From Bacteroides graminisolvens DSM 19988 = JCM 15093 (GTDB taxonomy: Bacteria; Bacteroidota; Bacteroidia; Bacteroidales; Bacteroidaceae), in NCBI RefSeq assembly GCF_000428125.1, contig NZ_KE386628.1, forward strand, positions 36,194 through 100,193: 64,000 nucleotides of DNA, in the 5' to 3' direction. How positions within the stretch are numbered: position 1 is the stretch's first letter; each line of letters starts with the position of its first letter. Below the pieces are notes generated by a model. It saw nothing but the letters and a program-made list of their open reading frames with translations, ran no database searches and was not told the origin of the DNA. Shown here piece after piece: positions 8,663 to 16,786 of the stretch. The position numbers were made by a program, and so were the translations under genes.

Positions 8663-10005
8663 CTAAAACTTAATCTTTGTCCGCGATACGTTTCATCAAT
8701 TTGCCCTTGTGAGTAAACCGGATGTCCGTTAACGAATGTGTTCTGTACCGCCCAATGAAAAGTGGTACCTTCCAGAGGACTCCACTGACACTTGCTCAGA
8801 ATCTGTTCCCGGGTTAACTCCCAGTCGCTTTTAGGACGTACCAAAACCAAGTCGGCCTGATAGCCTTGACGAATATATCCGCGGTTATTAATACTATAAA
8901 TTGTAGCAGGTGCGTGGCACATCTTTTCCACCACCTTTTCAATAGTAAACACTCCTTCGTCAACAAGGTTCAACATACTGACCAAAGAAAATTGAATCAT
9001 AGGCATTCCCGAAGCAGCTTTCAAAGCTCCTCCTTCTTTATCGGCCGGCAAGTGAGGTGCATGATCGGTTGCAATGGTGTCAATCAAATTACTGTTCACA
9101 GCTGCACGGAGTGCTTCCCTGTTATTGGCTTTTTTTATAGCCGGATTGCATTTGATGCGGGTTCCCAGTCTTTTATAATCTCTTGCTGCGAAAACAAGGT
9201 GAGGTACACAAACTTCTGCTGTGATTTTCTTTTCTTCAACCGGAATTTCGTTGGTAAACAAACCTAGTTCCTTTGCTGTAGAAATGTGTAATATGTGCAA
9301 GCGCGCCTTCTCTTTCTGTGCTAGTTTTACAGCCATTTTTGAAGAGGCATAACAAGCTTGCGTAGAGCGTATCAGCGGATGATAGCCAATCGGGAGATCA
9401 TCGGCGCCATTGAATTTTTCTTTGTAATGGTTCTGATTCTTTTTAATGATATCGGGGCTTTCACAATGCGTGGCTATCAGTAAGTTGGTAGAGCTGAAGA
9501 TGTTTGACAGGCTTTTTGCGCGGTCAACCAGCATGTTACCGGTACTGGAGCCCATGAAAAGTTTTATGCCGCACACACTATGCTCATCCAACTGCGAAAA
9601 CTCTTTGTAATTGTTATTGGTTGCACCGAAATAACAAGAGTAATTCACCGAAGATTTTTGAGCCATGATGTCGAGCTTCTCATGCAGCGCACTCAAGGTT
9701 ACAGTGAGCGGTGTGGTATTGGGCATATCCATTATTGATGTGACTCCACCGGCTGCGGCTGCTTTGCTTTCGGTGGTAATGTCTGCCTTGTGTGTCAGTC
9801 CCGGATCTCGAAAATGCACGTGCACATCAATAATACCGGGTAGGAGGTAGCATCCTGTTGCGTCAATAACTTCCCCGCAAGGATTTTGAGGCGTTACGCC
9901 CGCAGCCAGTATTTCGGCTATTTGTTCACCTTCAATAACGACGGACCCCGTAAATAGTTTCCCTTCGTTCACTATCGTAGCGTTTTTGATGAGAATACGT
10001 TTCAT
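8659..10005 (-). CDS. pyrC: Dihydroorotase
   Basis: 448 aa, class I-type dihydroorotase that closes N-carbamoyl-aspartate to dihydroorotate in pyrimidine synthesis. Metal-binding VHVHFRDPG is at residues 61-69; the lysine expected to be carboxylated is in GIKLFMGSSTG (K148); H180 (ATHCES) and H240 (LHIS) follow; catalytic TDHAPH is at 313-318. Length and motif order are complete. It overlaps its neighbours by 4 bases on both sides, so the three genes are translated as one coupled unit. Confidence 0.95.
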   Translation of the reverse strand: MKRILIKNATIVNEGKLFTGSVVIEGEQIAEILAAGVTPQNPCGEVIDATGCYLLPGIIDVHVHFRDPGLTHKADITTESKAAAAGGVTSIMDMPNTTPLTVTLSALHEKLDIMAQKSSVNYSCYFGATNNNYKEFSQLDEHSVCGIKLFMGSSTGNMLVDRAKSLSNIFSSTNLLIATHCESPDIIKKNQNHYKEKFNGADDLPIGYHPLIRSTQACYASSKMAVKLAQKEKARLHILHISTAKELGLFTNEIPVEEKKITAEVCVPHLVFAARDYKRLGTRIKCNPAIKKANNREALRAAVNSNLIDTIATDHAPHLPADKEGGALKAASGMPMIQFSLVSMLNLVDEGVFTIEKVVEKMCHAPATIYSINNRGYIRQGYQADLVLVRPKSDWELTREQILSKCQWSPLEGTTFHWAVQNTFVNGHPVYSQGQIDETYRGQRLSFR

Positions 10006-10745
10006 TTTTTCTGAGGATATTTATAAAACCAACTGTTTATCTTTAATTTAATAACTCCGAAAACGGCTTCGCCGAATATACTGCTATTCATTTTAGAGCT
10101 TCCCAATTCGCGGTTGATGAAAATAACCGGTACTTCGGTTATGTTGAACCCGCATTTGTATGCTGTGAATTTCATCTCTATTTGAAAAGCATATCCTTTG
10201 AAGCGGATTTTGTCTAATCGAATGGTTTCGAGCACTTCTTTGCGATAGCATTTGAAACCGGCTGTTGTGTCATGCACAGGCATTCCGGTAATGATGCGTA
10301 CGTATTTGGAAGCAAAATAGGACATTAAGACTCTTCCCATCGGCCAGTTTACCACATTAACTCCACTGACGTATCTGGAACCGATGGCTACATCGGCACC
10401 TCCTTCGTGACAAGCTTTGTATAAACGGGGTAAATCATTCGGATTGTGTGAAAAGTCGGCATCCATTTCAAAAATGAAGTCGTATTGATGTTGCAATGCC
10501 CAGTTGAACCCTGCAATATAAGCGGTACCTAATCCTAATTTGCCTTTTCTTTCCAATATAAAAAGCTGATCGGGGAATTCGGTTTGCAAGGATTTTACAA
10601 TGGCAGCAGTTCCGTCGGGTGATCCGTCATCTATGATAAGAATGTGAAATACCTTTTCAAGTCCAAAGATTGCACGAATTATGTTTTCTATGTTTTCCCT
10701 TTCATTATATGTGGGAATAATTACAATGCTGTCCGATGTCTGCAT
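10002..10745 (-). CDS. Polyprenol-phosphate mannosyltransferase-like family 2 glycosyltransferase
   Basis: 247 aa GT-A fold glycosyltransferase. The nucleotide-sugar site shows IIPTYNERENI near residue 9, DDGSPDG near 41, and the metal-binding FEMDADFSHNP near 94. The later GYAFQIEM stretch is typical of the dolichol-phosphate mannose synthase (DPM1-like) group, which transfers mannose from GDP-mannose to a polyprenyl phosphate at the membrane. No C-terminal membrane helices are present. It is the first gene of the operon with pyrC and the MetH domain gene, overlapping pyrC by 4 bases. Exact donor and acceptor are inferred from family. Confidence 0.88.
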   Translation of the reverse strand: MQTSDSIVIIPTYNERENIENIIRAIFGLEKVFHILIIDDGSPDGTAAIVKSLQTEFPDQLFILERKGKLGLGTAYIAGFNWALQHQYDFIFEMDADFSHNPNDLPRLYKACHEGGADVAIGSRYVSGVNVVNWPMGRVLMSYFASKYVRIITGMPVHDTTAGFKCYRKEVLETIRLDKIRFKGYAFQIEMKFTAYKCGFNITEVPVIFINRELGSSKMNSSIFGEAVFGVIKLKINSWFYKYPQKK

Positions 10746-10770
10746 ATAGGAGTTTTGTTAAATTGAGAAA

Positions 10771-10778
10771 CAAATGTA
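10771..10778 (-). promoter_or_regulatory. Putative -7 element of the sugar transferase-pyrC operon
   Basis: Read on the minus strand this is TACATTTG, matching TAnnTTTG, 26 bases before the first start codon. No good TTTG -33 box is present at the right spacing, so the assignment is tentative. Confidence 0.35.
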
Positions 10779-10831
10779 CTCTTTTTCTTGTAGTTATAAA
10801 AAAGAATGCATGAAAACTAAGTATAATTTAG

Positions 10832-10839
10832 TACTTTTG
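10832..10839 (+). promoter_or_regulatory. Putative -7 element of mfd
   Basis: TACTTTTG matches TAnnTTTG and lies 33 bases before the mfd start in the divergent intergenic region. The matching -33 TTTG is not evident. Confidence 0.35.
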
Positions 10840-10872
10840 TGCCCTAATTAGCTTTTTTGATAATAGCAAAAG

Positions 10873-13800
10873 ATGACCATTACCGAACTGCAACAACAAT
10901 ATGCCGCACATCCTCATACCGATGCGGTCAATAAATTACTTAACGATACTTCAGTTAAACATCTTTTTTGCGGAGGATTATGCGCTTCCGCTGCTTCTTT
11001 TTTTTCATCCTCATTGATCCGGAAATACGATGTTCCATTCGTTTTCATATTGGGTGATGTGGAAGAAGCAGGCTACTTTTATCACGATCTTACGCAGATA
11101 TTGGGAACTGAGCGGGTTTTGTTCTTTCCTTCTTCTTTCCGCAGGGCGATAAAGTATGGCCAAAAAGATGCGGCAAACGAAATTTTACGCACCGAAGCAC
11201 TTAGTCGTTTGGAAAAAGGAGATACATCTGTCTGTATCGTTACTTACCCCGATGCGCTTTCGGAAAAGGTAGTTTCCCGTAATAATTTAAAGGAAAAATC
11301 GCTGAAACTACATACGGGCGAGCGGGTCGACACGTCTTTTATTACAGACGTACTTCATAGTTACGGATTTGAGTACGTTGACTATGTTTATGAACCCGGA
11401 CAGTATGCCGTGCGCGGAAGTATCATTGACGTGTTTTCTTTTTCTTCTGAATTTCCTTATCGTATCGACTTTTTCGGCGATGAAGTGGAGAGTATCCGTA
11501 CTTTTGAAGTTGAGTCTCAGCTTTCAATAGAAAAGAAGAAGAACATTGTGATTGTTCCCGATCTGGGACTTGGCGATGGAAGTGATACTTCTTTTCTTGA
11601 TTTTATTCCTCAGAATACCGTATTGGCGGTGAAGGACTTTCTATGGCTTCGCGAACGCATGCAGGTTATTTATGAAGAGGCGGTTGCTCCTCAGGCTCTC
11701 ATAGCACAAGAGGAAGGATCGGCTCCGATGAGACTGGAGAATAAACTCATTGACGGAAGTGAGTTTGTGACCAGAGCACTTGATTTTCGTCGGCTTGAGT
11801 TCGGATCAAAACCCACCGGTACACCGGATGCCAGTTTGCAATTTGCCGTAACGCCTCAACCTGTCTTTCATAAGAATTTCGATTTAGTTGCTGCTTCCTT
11901 CAAGGAGTATCAGGAGAAAGGTTATACTCTTTATATATGTAGTGACAGTAATAAGCAAACTGAGCGAATCCGTTCCATCTTTGAGGATCGTGGTGATCAC
12001 ATCAGCTTTGTTCCCGTGGAACGAACGTTGCATGAAGGTTTTGCCGATAATCAACTGCGTATTTGTGTGTTTACCGATCATCAACTTTTTGACCGTTACC
12101 ACAAGTACAATTTAAAGAGTGACAAGGCGCGCTCGGGTAAAGTGGCTCTTTCGTTGAAGGAACTGAATCAGTTTACTCCCGGAGATTATGTCGTACATAC
12201 CGATCATGGCGTTGGACGTTTTGCCGGATTGGTGCGTATACCTAACGGAGACACGACGCAGGAGGTTATCAAAATAGTATATCAGAATGAAGATGTTGTG
12301 TTCGTATCTATTCATTCCCTACACAAGGTTTCCAAATACAAAGGAAAAGAAGGAGAACCTCCACGCCTGAATAAATTGGGAACAGGTGCTTGGGAGAAGT
12401 TGAAAGAGCGAACCAAATCAAAGATTAAAGATATTGCACGTGATCTGATTAAACTTTATTCGCAACGTAGGGAAGAAAAAGGGTTTGCGTTTAGTCCCGA
12501 TAGTTTTCTGCAAAGAGAGTTGGAAGCAAGTTTTATTTATGAGGATACTCCTGACCAGAGCAAGGCTACTGCTGATGTCAAGCAAGATATGGAACGGGAT
12601 GTGCCGATGGATCGTTTGGTGTGCGGTGACGTAGGTTTTGGTAAAACCGAGGTTGCTATTCGTGCTGCTTTTAAAGCGGTGACAGACAATAAACAAGTCG
12701 CTGTTTTAGTTCCCACAACCGTATTGGCTTATCAACATTATCAAACATTTAAAGAGCGCTTGAAGGATCTTCCCTGTAAAGTTGATTACCTGAGTAGGGC
12801 ACGTACTGCCACACAGACGCGAAGTGTTATCAAAGGATTAAAAGAGGGTACGGTGAATATCTTGATCGGAACGCACCGTATTCTTGGCAAAGACGTCGTG
12901 TTTAAGGATCTTGGACTGTTAGTTATTGACGAAGAGCAGAAGTTTGGAGTTAGTGTGAAAGAGAAACTCCGCCAGTTAAAAGTCAATGTTGACACGTTGA
13001 CCATGACGGCAACGCCTATTCCGCGTACATTACAGTTTTCATTGCTGGGTGCGCGTGATTTGAGTGTGATTTCTACTCCTCCGCCTAACCGTTATCCCAT
13101 ACAAACAGAGTTGCATACGTTCAACGAGGAAGTCATAACAGATGCCATTAACTTTGAGATGAGTCGCAATGGTCAGGTGTTTCTGGTTAATAATCGAATC
13201 TCGAACTTGCCGGAGCTGAAGGCAATGATTCAGCGTCGCATACCCGACTGTCGCATTGTGATAGGACATGGACAGATGGAGCCTGCGCAGTTGGAACAGG
13301 TCATTTTAGATTTTGTGAATTATGACTACGATGTGCTGATTGCCACAACCATTATTGAAAGTGGAATAGATATACCGAACGCGAATACTATTATAATTAA
13401 TCAAGCTCATAACTTTGGTCTGAGTGACTTGCATCAGATGCGAGGCAGAGTAGGACGTAGCAATAAAAAAGCATTCTGCTATTTATTGGCACCTCCCTTG
13501 CCCAGCTTGACTCCGGAAGCGCGTCGACGGTTACAGGCCATTGAGAATTTTAGTGATCTGGGAAGTGGTATTCACATTGCTATGCAAGATTTGGATATAC
13601 GTGGAGCGGGTAATATGCTTGGTGCAGAGCAAAGTGGTTTTATTGCTGATCTGGGGTACGAAACATATCAGAAGATATTAACAGAGGCTGTACGCGAATT
13701 GAAAACGGATGAGTTTGCTGAGTTATATGCCGATGAGGTGATGAGCGACGGTAAGATCAGTGGCGAGCAATTTGTGGACGAATGTATGGTTGAGAGTGAT

Positions 13801-14238
13801 TTGGAACTTCTTTTGCCTGCCAATTATGTGACGGGAAGCAGTGAGCGAATGTTGCTTTACCGTGAGCTCGACAGTTTGAATCTGGATAAGGAGGTCATGG
13901 CATTTCGTGGCCGATTGGAGGATCGCTTCGGACCTATACCTCCCGAAACGGAAGAATTGCTGCGTATTGTTCCTCTGAAACGTTTGGCAGCCCGACTGGG
14001 AGCAGAGAAGGTTTTCCTGAAAGCCGGAAGAATGACTCTGTTTTTTGTCTCCAACCCCGATAGCCCATTCTTTCAAAGTACTGCTTTTGGTAAAGTGATT
14101 GCTTATATGATGGCCTATACCCGTCGCTGCGAGCTGCGCGAACCTAATGGCAAACGGTCTATGGTTATAAAATCAGTTGAGAATGTTGAAACAGCTGTTA
14201 GTGTGCTGCAAGAAATGATAGCCATGGAAGAAAAATAA
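10873..14238 (+). CDS. mfd: Transcription-repair coupling factor
   Basis: 1121 aa. Mfd displaces RNA polymerase stalled at DNA damage and recruits UvrA. The N-terminal third resembles UvrB domain 1 and 2. The RNA-polymerase-interacting CarD-like domain begins near residue 433 (GDYVVHTDHGVGRF). The RecG-like motor has Walker A GDVGFGKTE near 584, DEEQ near 685, and motif VI MRGRVGRSNKKAFCYLL in the second lobe. The C-terminal D7 domain (SSERMLLYRELDSL onwards) is present. Length is normal. It is transcribed divergently from the pyrC operon and convergent with the ygiQ-type gene. Confidence 0.95.
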   Translation: MTITELQQQYAAHPHTDAVNKLLNDTSVKHLFCGGLCASAASFFSSSLIRKYDVPFVFILGDVEEAGYFYHDLTQILGTERVLFFPSSFRRAIKYGQKDAANEILRTEALSRLEKGDTSVCIVTYPDALSEKVVSRNNLKEKSLKLHTGERVDTSFITDVLHSYGFEYVDYVYEPGQYAVRGSIIDVFSFSSEFPYRIDFFGDEVESIRTFEVESQLSIEKKKNIVIVPDLGLGDGSDTSFLDFIPQNTVLAVKDFLWLRERMQVIYEEAVAPQALIAQEEGSAPMRLENKLIDGSEFVTRALDFRRLEFGSKPTGTPDASLQFAVTPQPVFHKNFDLVAASFKEYQEKGYTLYICSDSNKQTERIRSIFEDRGDHISFVPVERTLHEGFADNQLRICVFTDHQLFDRYHKYNLKSDKARSGKVALSLKELNQFTPGDYVVHTDHGVGRFAGLVRIPNGDTTQEVIKIVYQNEDVVFVSIHSLHKVSKYKGKEGEPPRLNKLGTGAWEKLKERTKSKIKDIARDLIKLYSQRREEKGFAFSPDSFLQRELEASFIYEDTPDQSKATADVKQDMERDVPMDRLVCGDVGFGKTEVAIRAAFKAVTDNKQVAVLVPTTVLAYQHYQTFKERLKDLPCKVDYLSRARTATQTRSVIKGLKEGTVNILIGTHRILGKDVVFKDLGLLVIDEEQKFGVSVKEKLRQLKVNVDTLTMTATPIPRTLQFSLLGARDLSVISTPPPNRYPIQTELHTFNEEVITDAINFEMSRNGQVFLVNNRISNLPELKAMIQRRIPDCRIVIGHGQMEPAQLEQVILDFVNYDYDVLIATTIIESGIDIPNANTIIINQAHNFGLSDLHQMRGRVGRSNKKAFCYLLAPPLPSLTPEARRRLQAIENFSDLGSGIHIAMQDLDIRGAGNMLGAEQSGFIADLGYETYQKILTEAVRELKTDEFAELYADEVMSDGKISGEQFVDECMVESDLELLLPANYVTGSSERMLLYRELDSLNLDKEVMAFRGRLEDRFGPIPPETEELLRIVPLKRLAARLGAEKVFLKAGRMTLFFVSNPDSPFFQSTAFGKVIAYMMAYTRRCELREPNGKRSMVIKSVENVETAVSVLQEMIAMEEK

Positions 14239-14251
14239 TTTCTTCTATGGC
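14221..14251. terminator. Hairpin shared by the convergent ends of mfd and the YgiQ-type gene
   Basis: GCCATGGAAGAAAA (14221-14234) pairs, with one mismatch, with TTTCTTCTATGGC (14239-14251). The two stop codons fall inside it. There is no long T run, so termination strength is uncertain. Confidence 0.45.
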
Positions 14252-16095
14252 TTTCCGTACAGTTGGTCTATCAAATCTTTTCTGCCGAGTCTTTTTAGTT
14301 CACTGATAATATTACGGCGTTCATCGGGTTTATACCAGAAGAAGAATTGTCGTTGTGCCAGCTTTTCACGAGGCGTTTTTGCACTGAAAACAGGTTCTAA
14401 AGTATATGGGTGATAACCGGTATACCAGGCTTCTGTAGCTACTGTCATAGGAGTAGGGGTGAAGTCTTGGACCTGTTCCAAATGAAAATCCAAGCGTTTG
14501 GTTTGCACAGCCAGTTCAGCCATATCTTCTTCTTTGCAGCCGGGGTGGCTACTTATGAAATAAGGAATAAGCTGTTGACGCATATTCTCTTCCCTGTTGA
14601 TGCGGTCGAATATCTTTTTGAACTCTTCAAACTGCTTGAAAGAAGGCTTTCGCATGATGTAAAGAACTTCGTCGCTGGTGTGCTCGGGTGCCACTTTGAG
14701 ACGGCCGCTTACATGACGGCTGATCAGTTCGCGAGTATACTCATCTGCATGGCGGTTTATCTCTTCTTTTTTGCTTCTATGCAGTAATAAATCATATCTG
14801 ACCCCACTGCCAATGAAACTTTTCTTAATACCCGGAAGTGCATCTACGCTCCGGTAAATATCCAACAATGGCTTATGGTCCGTATTAAGATTAGGACAAA
14901 TTTTAGGGTGAATGCACGAAGGACGTTTGCACTTTCTGCAAATATCTTCATCAATGCCTTTCATCATATACATATTTGCCGAAGGCCCGCCCAAATCACT
15001 TAAATAGCCTTTGAAGTCAGGTAATTGAGTCACGTCACTAACCTCTTTGAGAATGCTTTCTTTGCTTCTGCTGACAATGAATTTACCCTGATGCGCCGAG
15101 ATGGTGCAAAAGGCACAACCACCAAAACAACCTCGATGAATATTGACCGAGAACTTGATCATGTCGTAGGCAGGAATCCGCTTGTTCTTGTATTTTGGGT
15201 GCGTTAAACGAGTATAGGGTAAATCAAAAGAATGGTCGAGCTCTTGCTGATTCATGGGCGGATAAGGTGGGTTTACCACTATCGCTTCTTTCCCTACGTA
15301 CTGAATCATTCTGGATGCAGCATATTTATTACTTTCTTCCTCAATGAAACGGAAATTGGCAGCCTGTTTCTTCTTGTCACTCAAACATTCTTCGTGGCTG
15401 GCCAACAAAATATCGTCGGCATTCGGTTGAATGGATGATGATATGTAAGCGGTTTGAGGAATGAAGTCTAATGCTTTCAGGTGGGCTACAGTTATATGCT
15501 CAATGCAGGCTGTCTCTATTTCTTTTTGTAAATGATGTACCAAATCAACGATTGGTTTTTCGCCCATTCCGTATATTAGTAAGTCGGCTCCACTATCACA
15601 TAAAATACTTTTTCGAACAGTATCTTGCCAATAGTCATAATGCGTAAGCCGGCGCATGGATGCTTCAATCCCGCCTAAAACAACCGGAGTATCCGGCCAT
15701 AATTCTTTCAGAATACGTGTATATACAATACTGGGATATTCCGGACGCATATCAGGACGTGCGTCGGGAGTGTATGCATCATCACTGCGAAGTCGTTTGT
15801 TGGCCGTATATTTGTTGACCATGGAATCCATACAACCGGCACTTACCCCAAAGAAAAGACGTGGACGACCCAATTTTTTGAAATCTCTTAAATCATCTCG
15901 CCAGTTAGGTTGAGGAACAATTGCAATGCGCAAGCCTTCAGCTTCAAGTATGCGACCAATTACAGCCGCGCCAAATGAAGGGTGATCTACGTATGCATCA
16001 CCGCTAAAGAGGATTACATCCAGTTCTTCCCATCCACGAAGCTCCACTTCTTTCTTGGTTGTAGGCAACCAGTCTGTCAGTTTGTATTCTTTCAT
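14245..16095 (-). CDS. YgiQ-family radical SAM protein (UPF0313)
   Basis: 616 aa. The radical SAM cluster motif is CFGGCAFC with cysteines 323, 327 and 330. The long N-terminal region (VILFSGDAYVDHPSFGAAVIGR) is the vitamin B12-binding-like domain typical of YgiQ. The C-terminal half contains the family's conserved extra cysteines (CRKCKRPSCIHPKICPN). The reaction catalysed by YgiQ proteins is not established. Length and domain order are complete. The ATG at 16095 follows a 44-base gap from the neighbouring small gene, transcribed in the same direction. Confidence 0.9.
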   Translation of the reverse strand: MKEYKLTDWLPTTKKEVELRGWEELDVILFSGDAYVDHPSFGAAVIGRILEAEGLRIAIVPQPNWRDDLRDFKKLGRPRLFFGVSAGCMDSMVNKYTANKRLRSDDAYTPDARPDMRPEYPSIVYTRILKELWPDTPVVLGGIEASMRRLTHYDYWQDTVRKSILCDSGADLLIYGMGEKPIVDLVHHLQKEIETACIEHITVAHLKALDFIPQTAYISSSIQPNADDILLASHEECLSDKKKQAANFRFIEEESNKYAASRMIQYVGKEAIVVNPPYPPMNQQELDHSFDLPYTRLTHPKYKNKRIPAYDMIKFSVNIHRGCFGGCAFCTISAHQGKFIVSRSKESILKEVSDVTQLPDFKGYLSDLGGPSANMYMMKGIDEDICRKCKRPSCIHPKICPNLNTDHKPLLDIYRSVDALPGIKKSFIGSGVRYDLLLHRSKKEEINRHADEYTRELISRHVSGRLKVAPEHTSDEVLYIMRKPSFKQFEEFKKIFDRINREENMRQQLIPYFISSHPGCKEEDMAELAVQTKRLDFHLEQVQDFTPTPMTVATEAWYTGYHPYTLEPVFSAKTPREKLAQRQFFFWYKPDERRNIISELKRLGRKDLIDQLYGKP

Positions 16096-16139
16096 GGATG
16101 CAAAGATACGGATAATTCTGATTATTTACGCAATCAGGT

Positions 16140-16364
16140 TCAGATGGCTTCATGTTTAGTGAACTCCAGACTCATTTTCTCACCGTCGTATATTTCTCTG
16201 AAACCAATTTTCTGTTCCGACAAGTAAGCCTTAATATCACTAAATGCACTACTGTCATTCATGATTATTTTGATGCTTTCTCCGGGTTTGGCTGTTGCTA
16301 TGGCAGCAACAGCCGGAACCAGCGGGTTGTATCTGATTTCTTCGCAAGTATTTATCGTTTTCAT
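16140..16364 (-). CDS. Small TusA/SirA-like fold protein
   Basis: 74 aa. The pattern NPLVPAVAAIATAKPGESIKI, then a helix (SAFSDIKAYLSEQKIG) and a final strand, follows the beta-alpha-beta-alpha-beta-beta layout of TusA/SirA proteins. The catalytic Cys-Pro of TusA sulfur carriers is replaced by Asn-Pro, so sulfur transfer in the usual way is unlikely. It overlaps the upstream 105-aa gene by 4 bases (ATGA), so the pair is translationally coupled. Function unknown; the fold call is by pattern only. Confidence 0.65.
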   Translation of the reverse strand: MKTINTCEEIRYNPLVPAVAAIATAKPGESIKIIMNDSSAFSDIKAYLSEQKIGFREIYDGEKMSLEFTKHEAI

Positions 16365-16678
16365 GATTCGTCGTCCTCCTCTTCTTCTTTTTTAAACCAA
16401 CTTATATAAAGTTTTATAAGCTGTTGCAGTCCAAAAGCTTTCATGTTATTGTGATAAATAACATCAATACAGAGGTCAAGCAGGTCTTTGCTATTTTCTG
16501 TTTCCGATGCAATCAAAGAGCGTACGTTCCATTTTAATTTTTCAAGAACTTCCTCATCTACAATGCCGGTACTGTCAATCAGGTGGCGGAAAAGACCATA
16601 TTTCTCAATGGTTTGTAGGTTCTTTTTGGATATTTCCATGCTGCGTGTGCCCGATGGATTTGCTTGTATAGTGTACAT
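16361..16678 (-). CDS. Small conserved hypothetical protein
   Basis: 105 aa, largely helical, ending in an acidic KKEEEEDDES tail. It contains no recognised domain, signal peptide or membrane helix. The possible alternative start at MEISKKN (residue 15) cannot be excluded. It is first of a two-gene unit with the TusA-like gene; the stop/start overlap is ATGA. Confidence 0.7.
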   Translation of the reverse strand: MYTIQANPSGTRSMEISKKNLQTIEKYGLFRHLIDSTGIVDEEVLEKLKWNVRSLIASETENSKDLLDLCIDVIYHNNMKAFGLQQLIKLYISWFKKEEEEDDES

Positions 16679-16786
16679 AGTGTTGTTTTTTTAGGTTATT
16701 ACTATAGGGCAAAGATAAACTTTAAATTGAAAAAACAACTACCACTTTGCATTCTTAACTTAATTTGTACCTATTTACATGCAAGA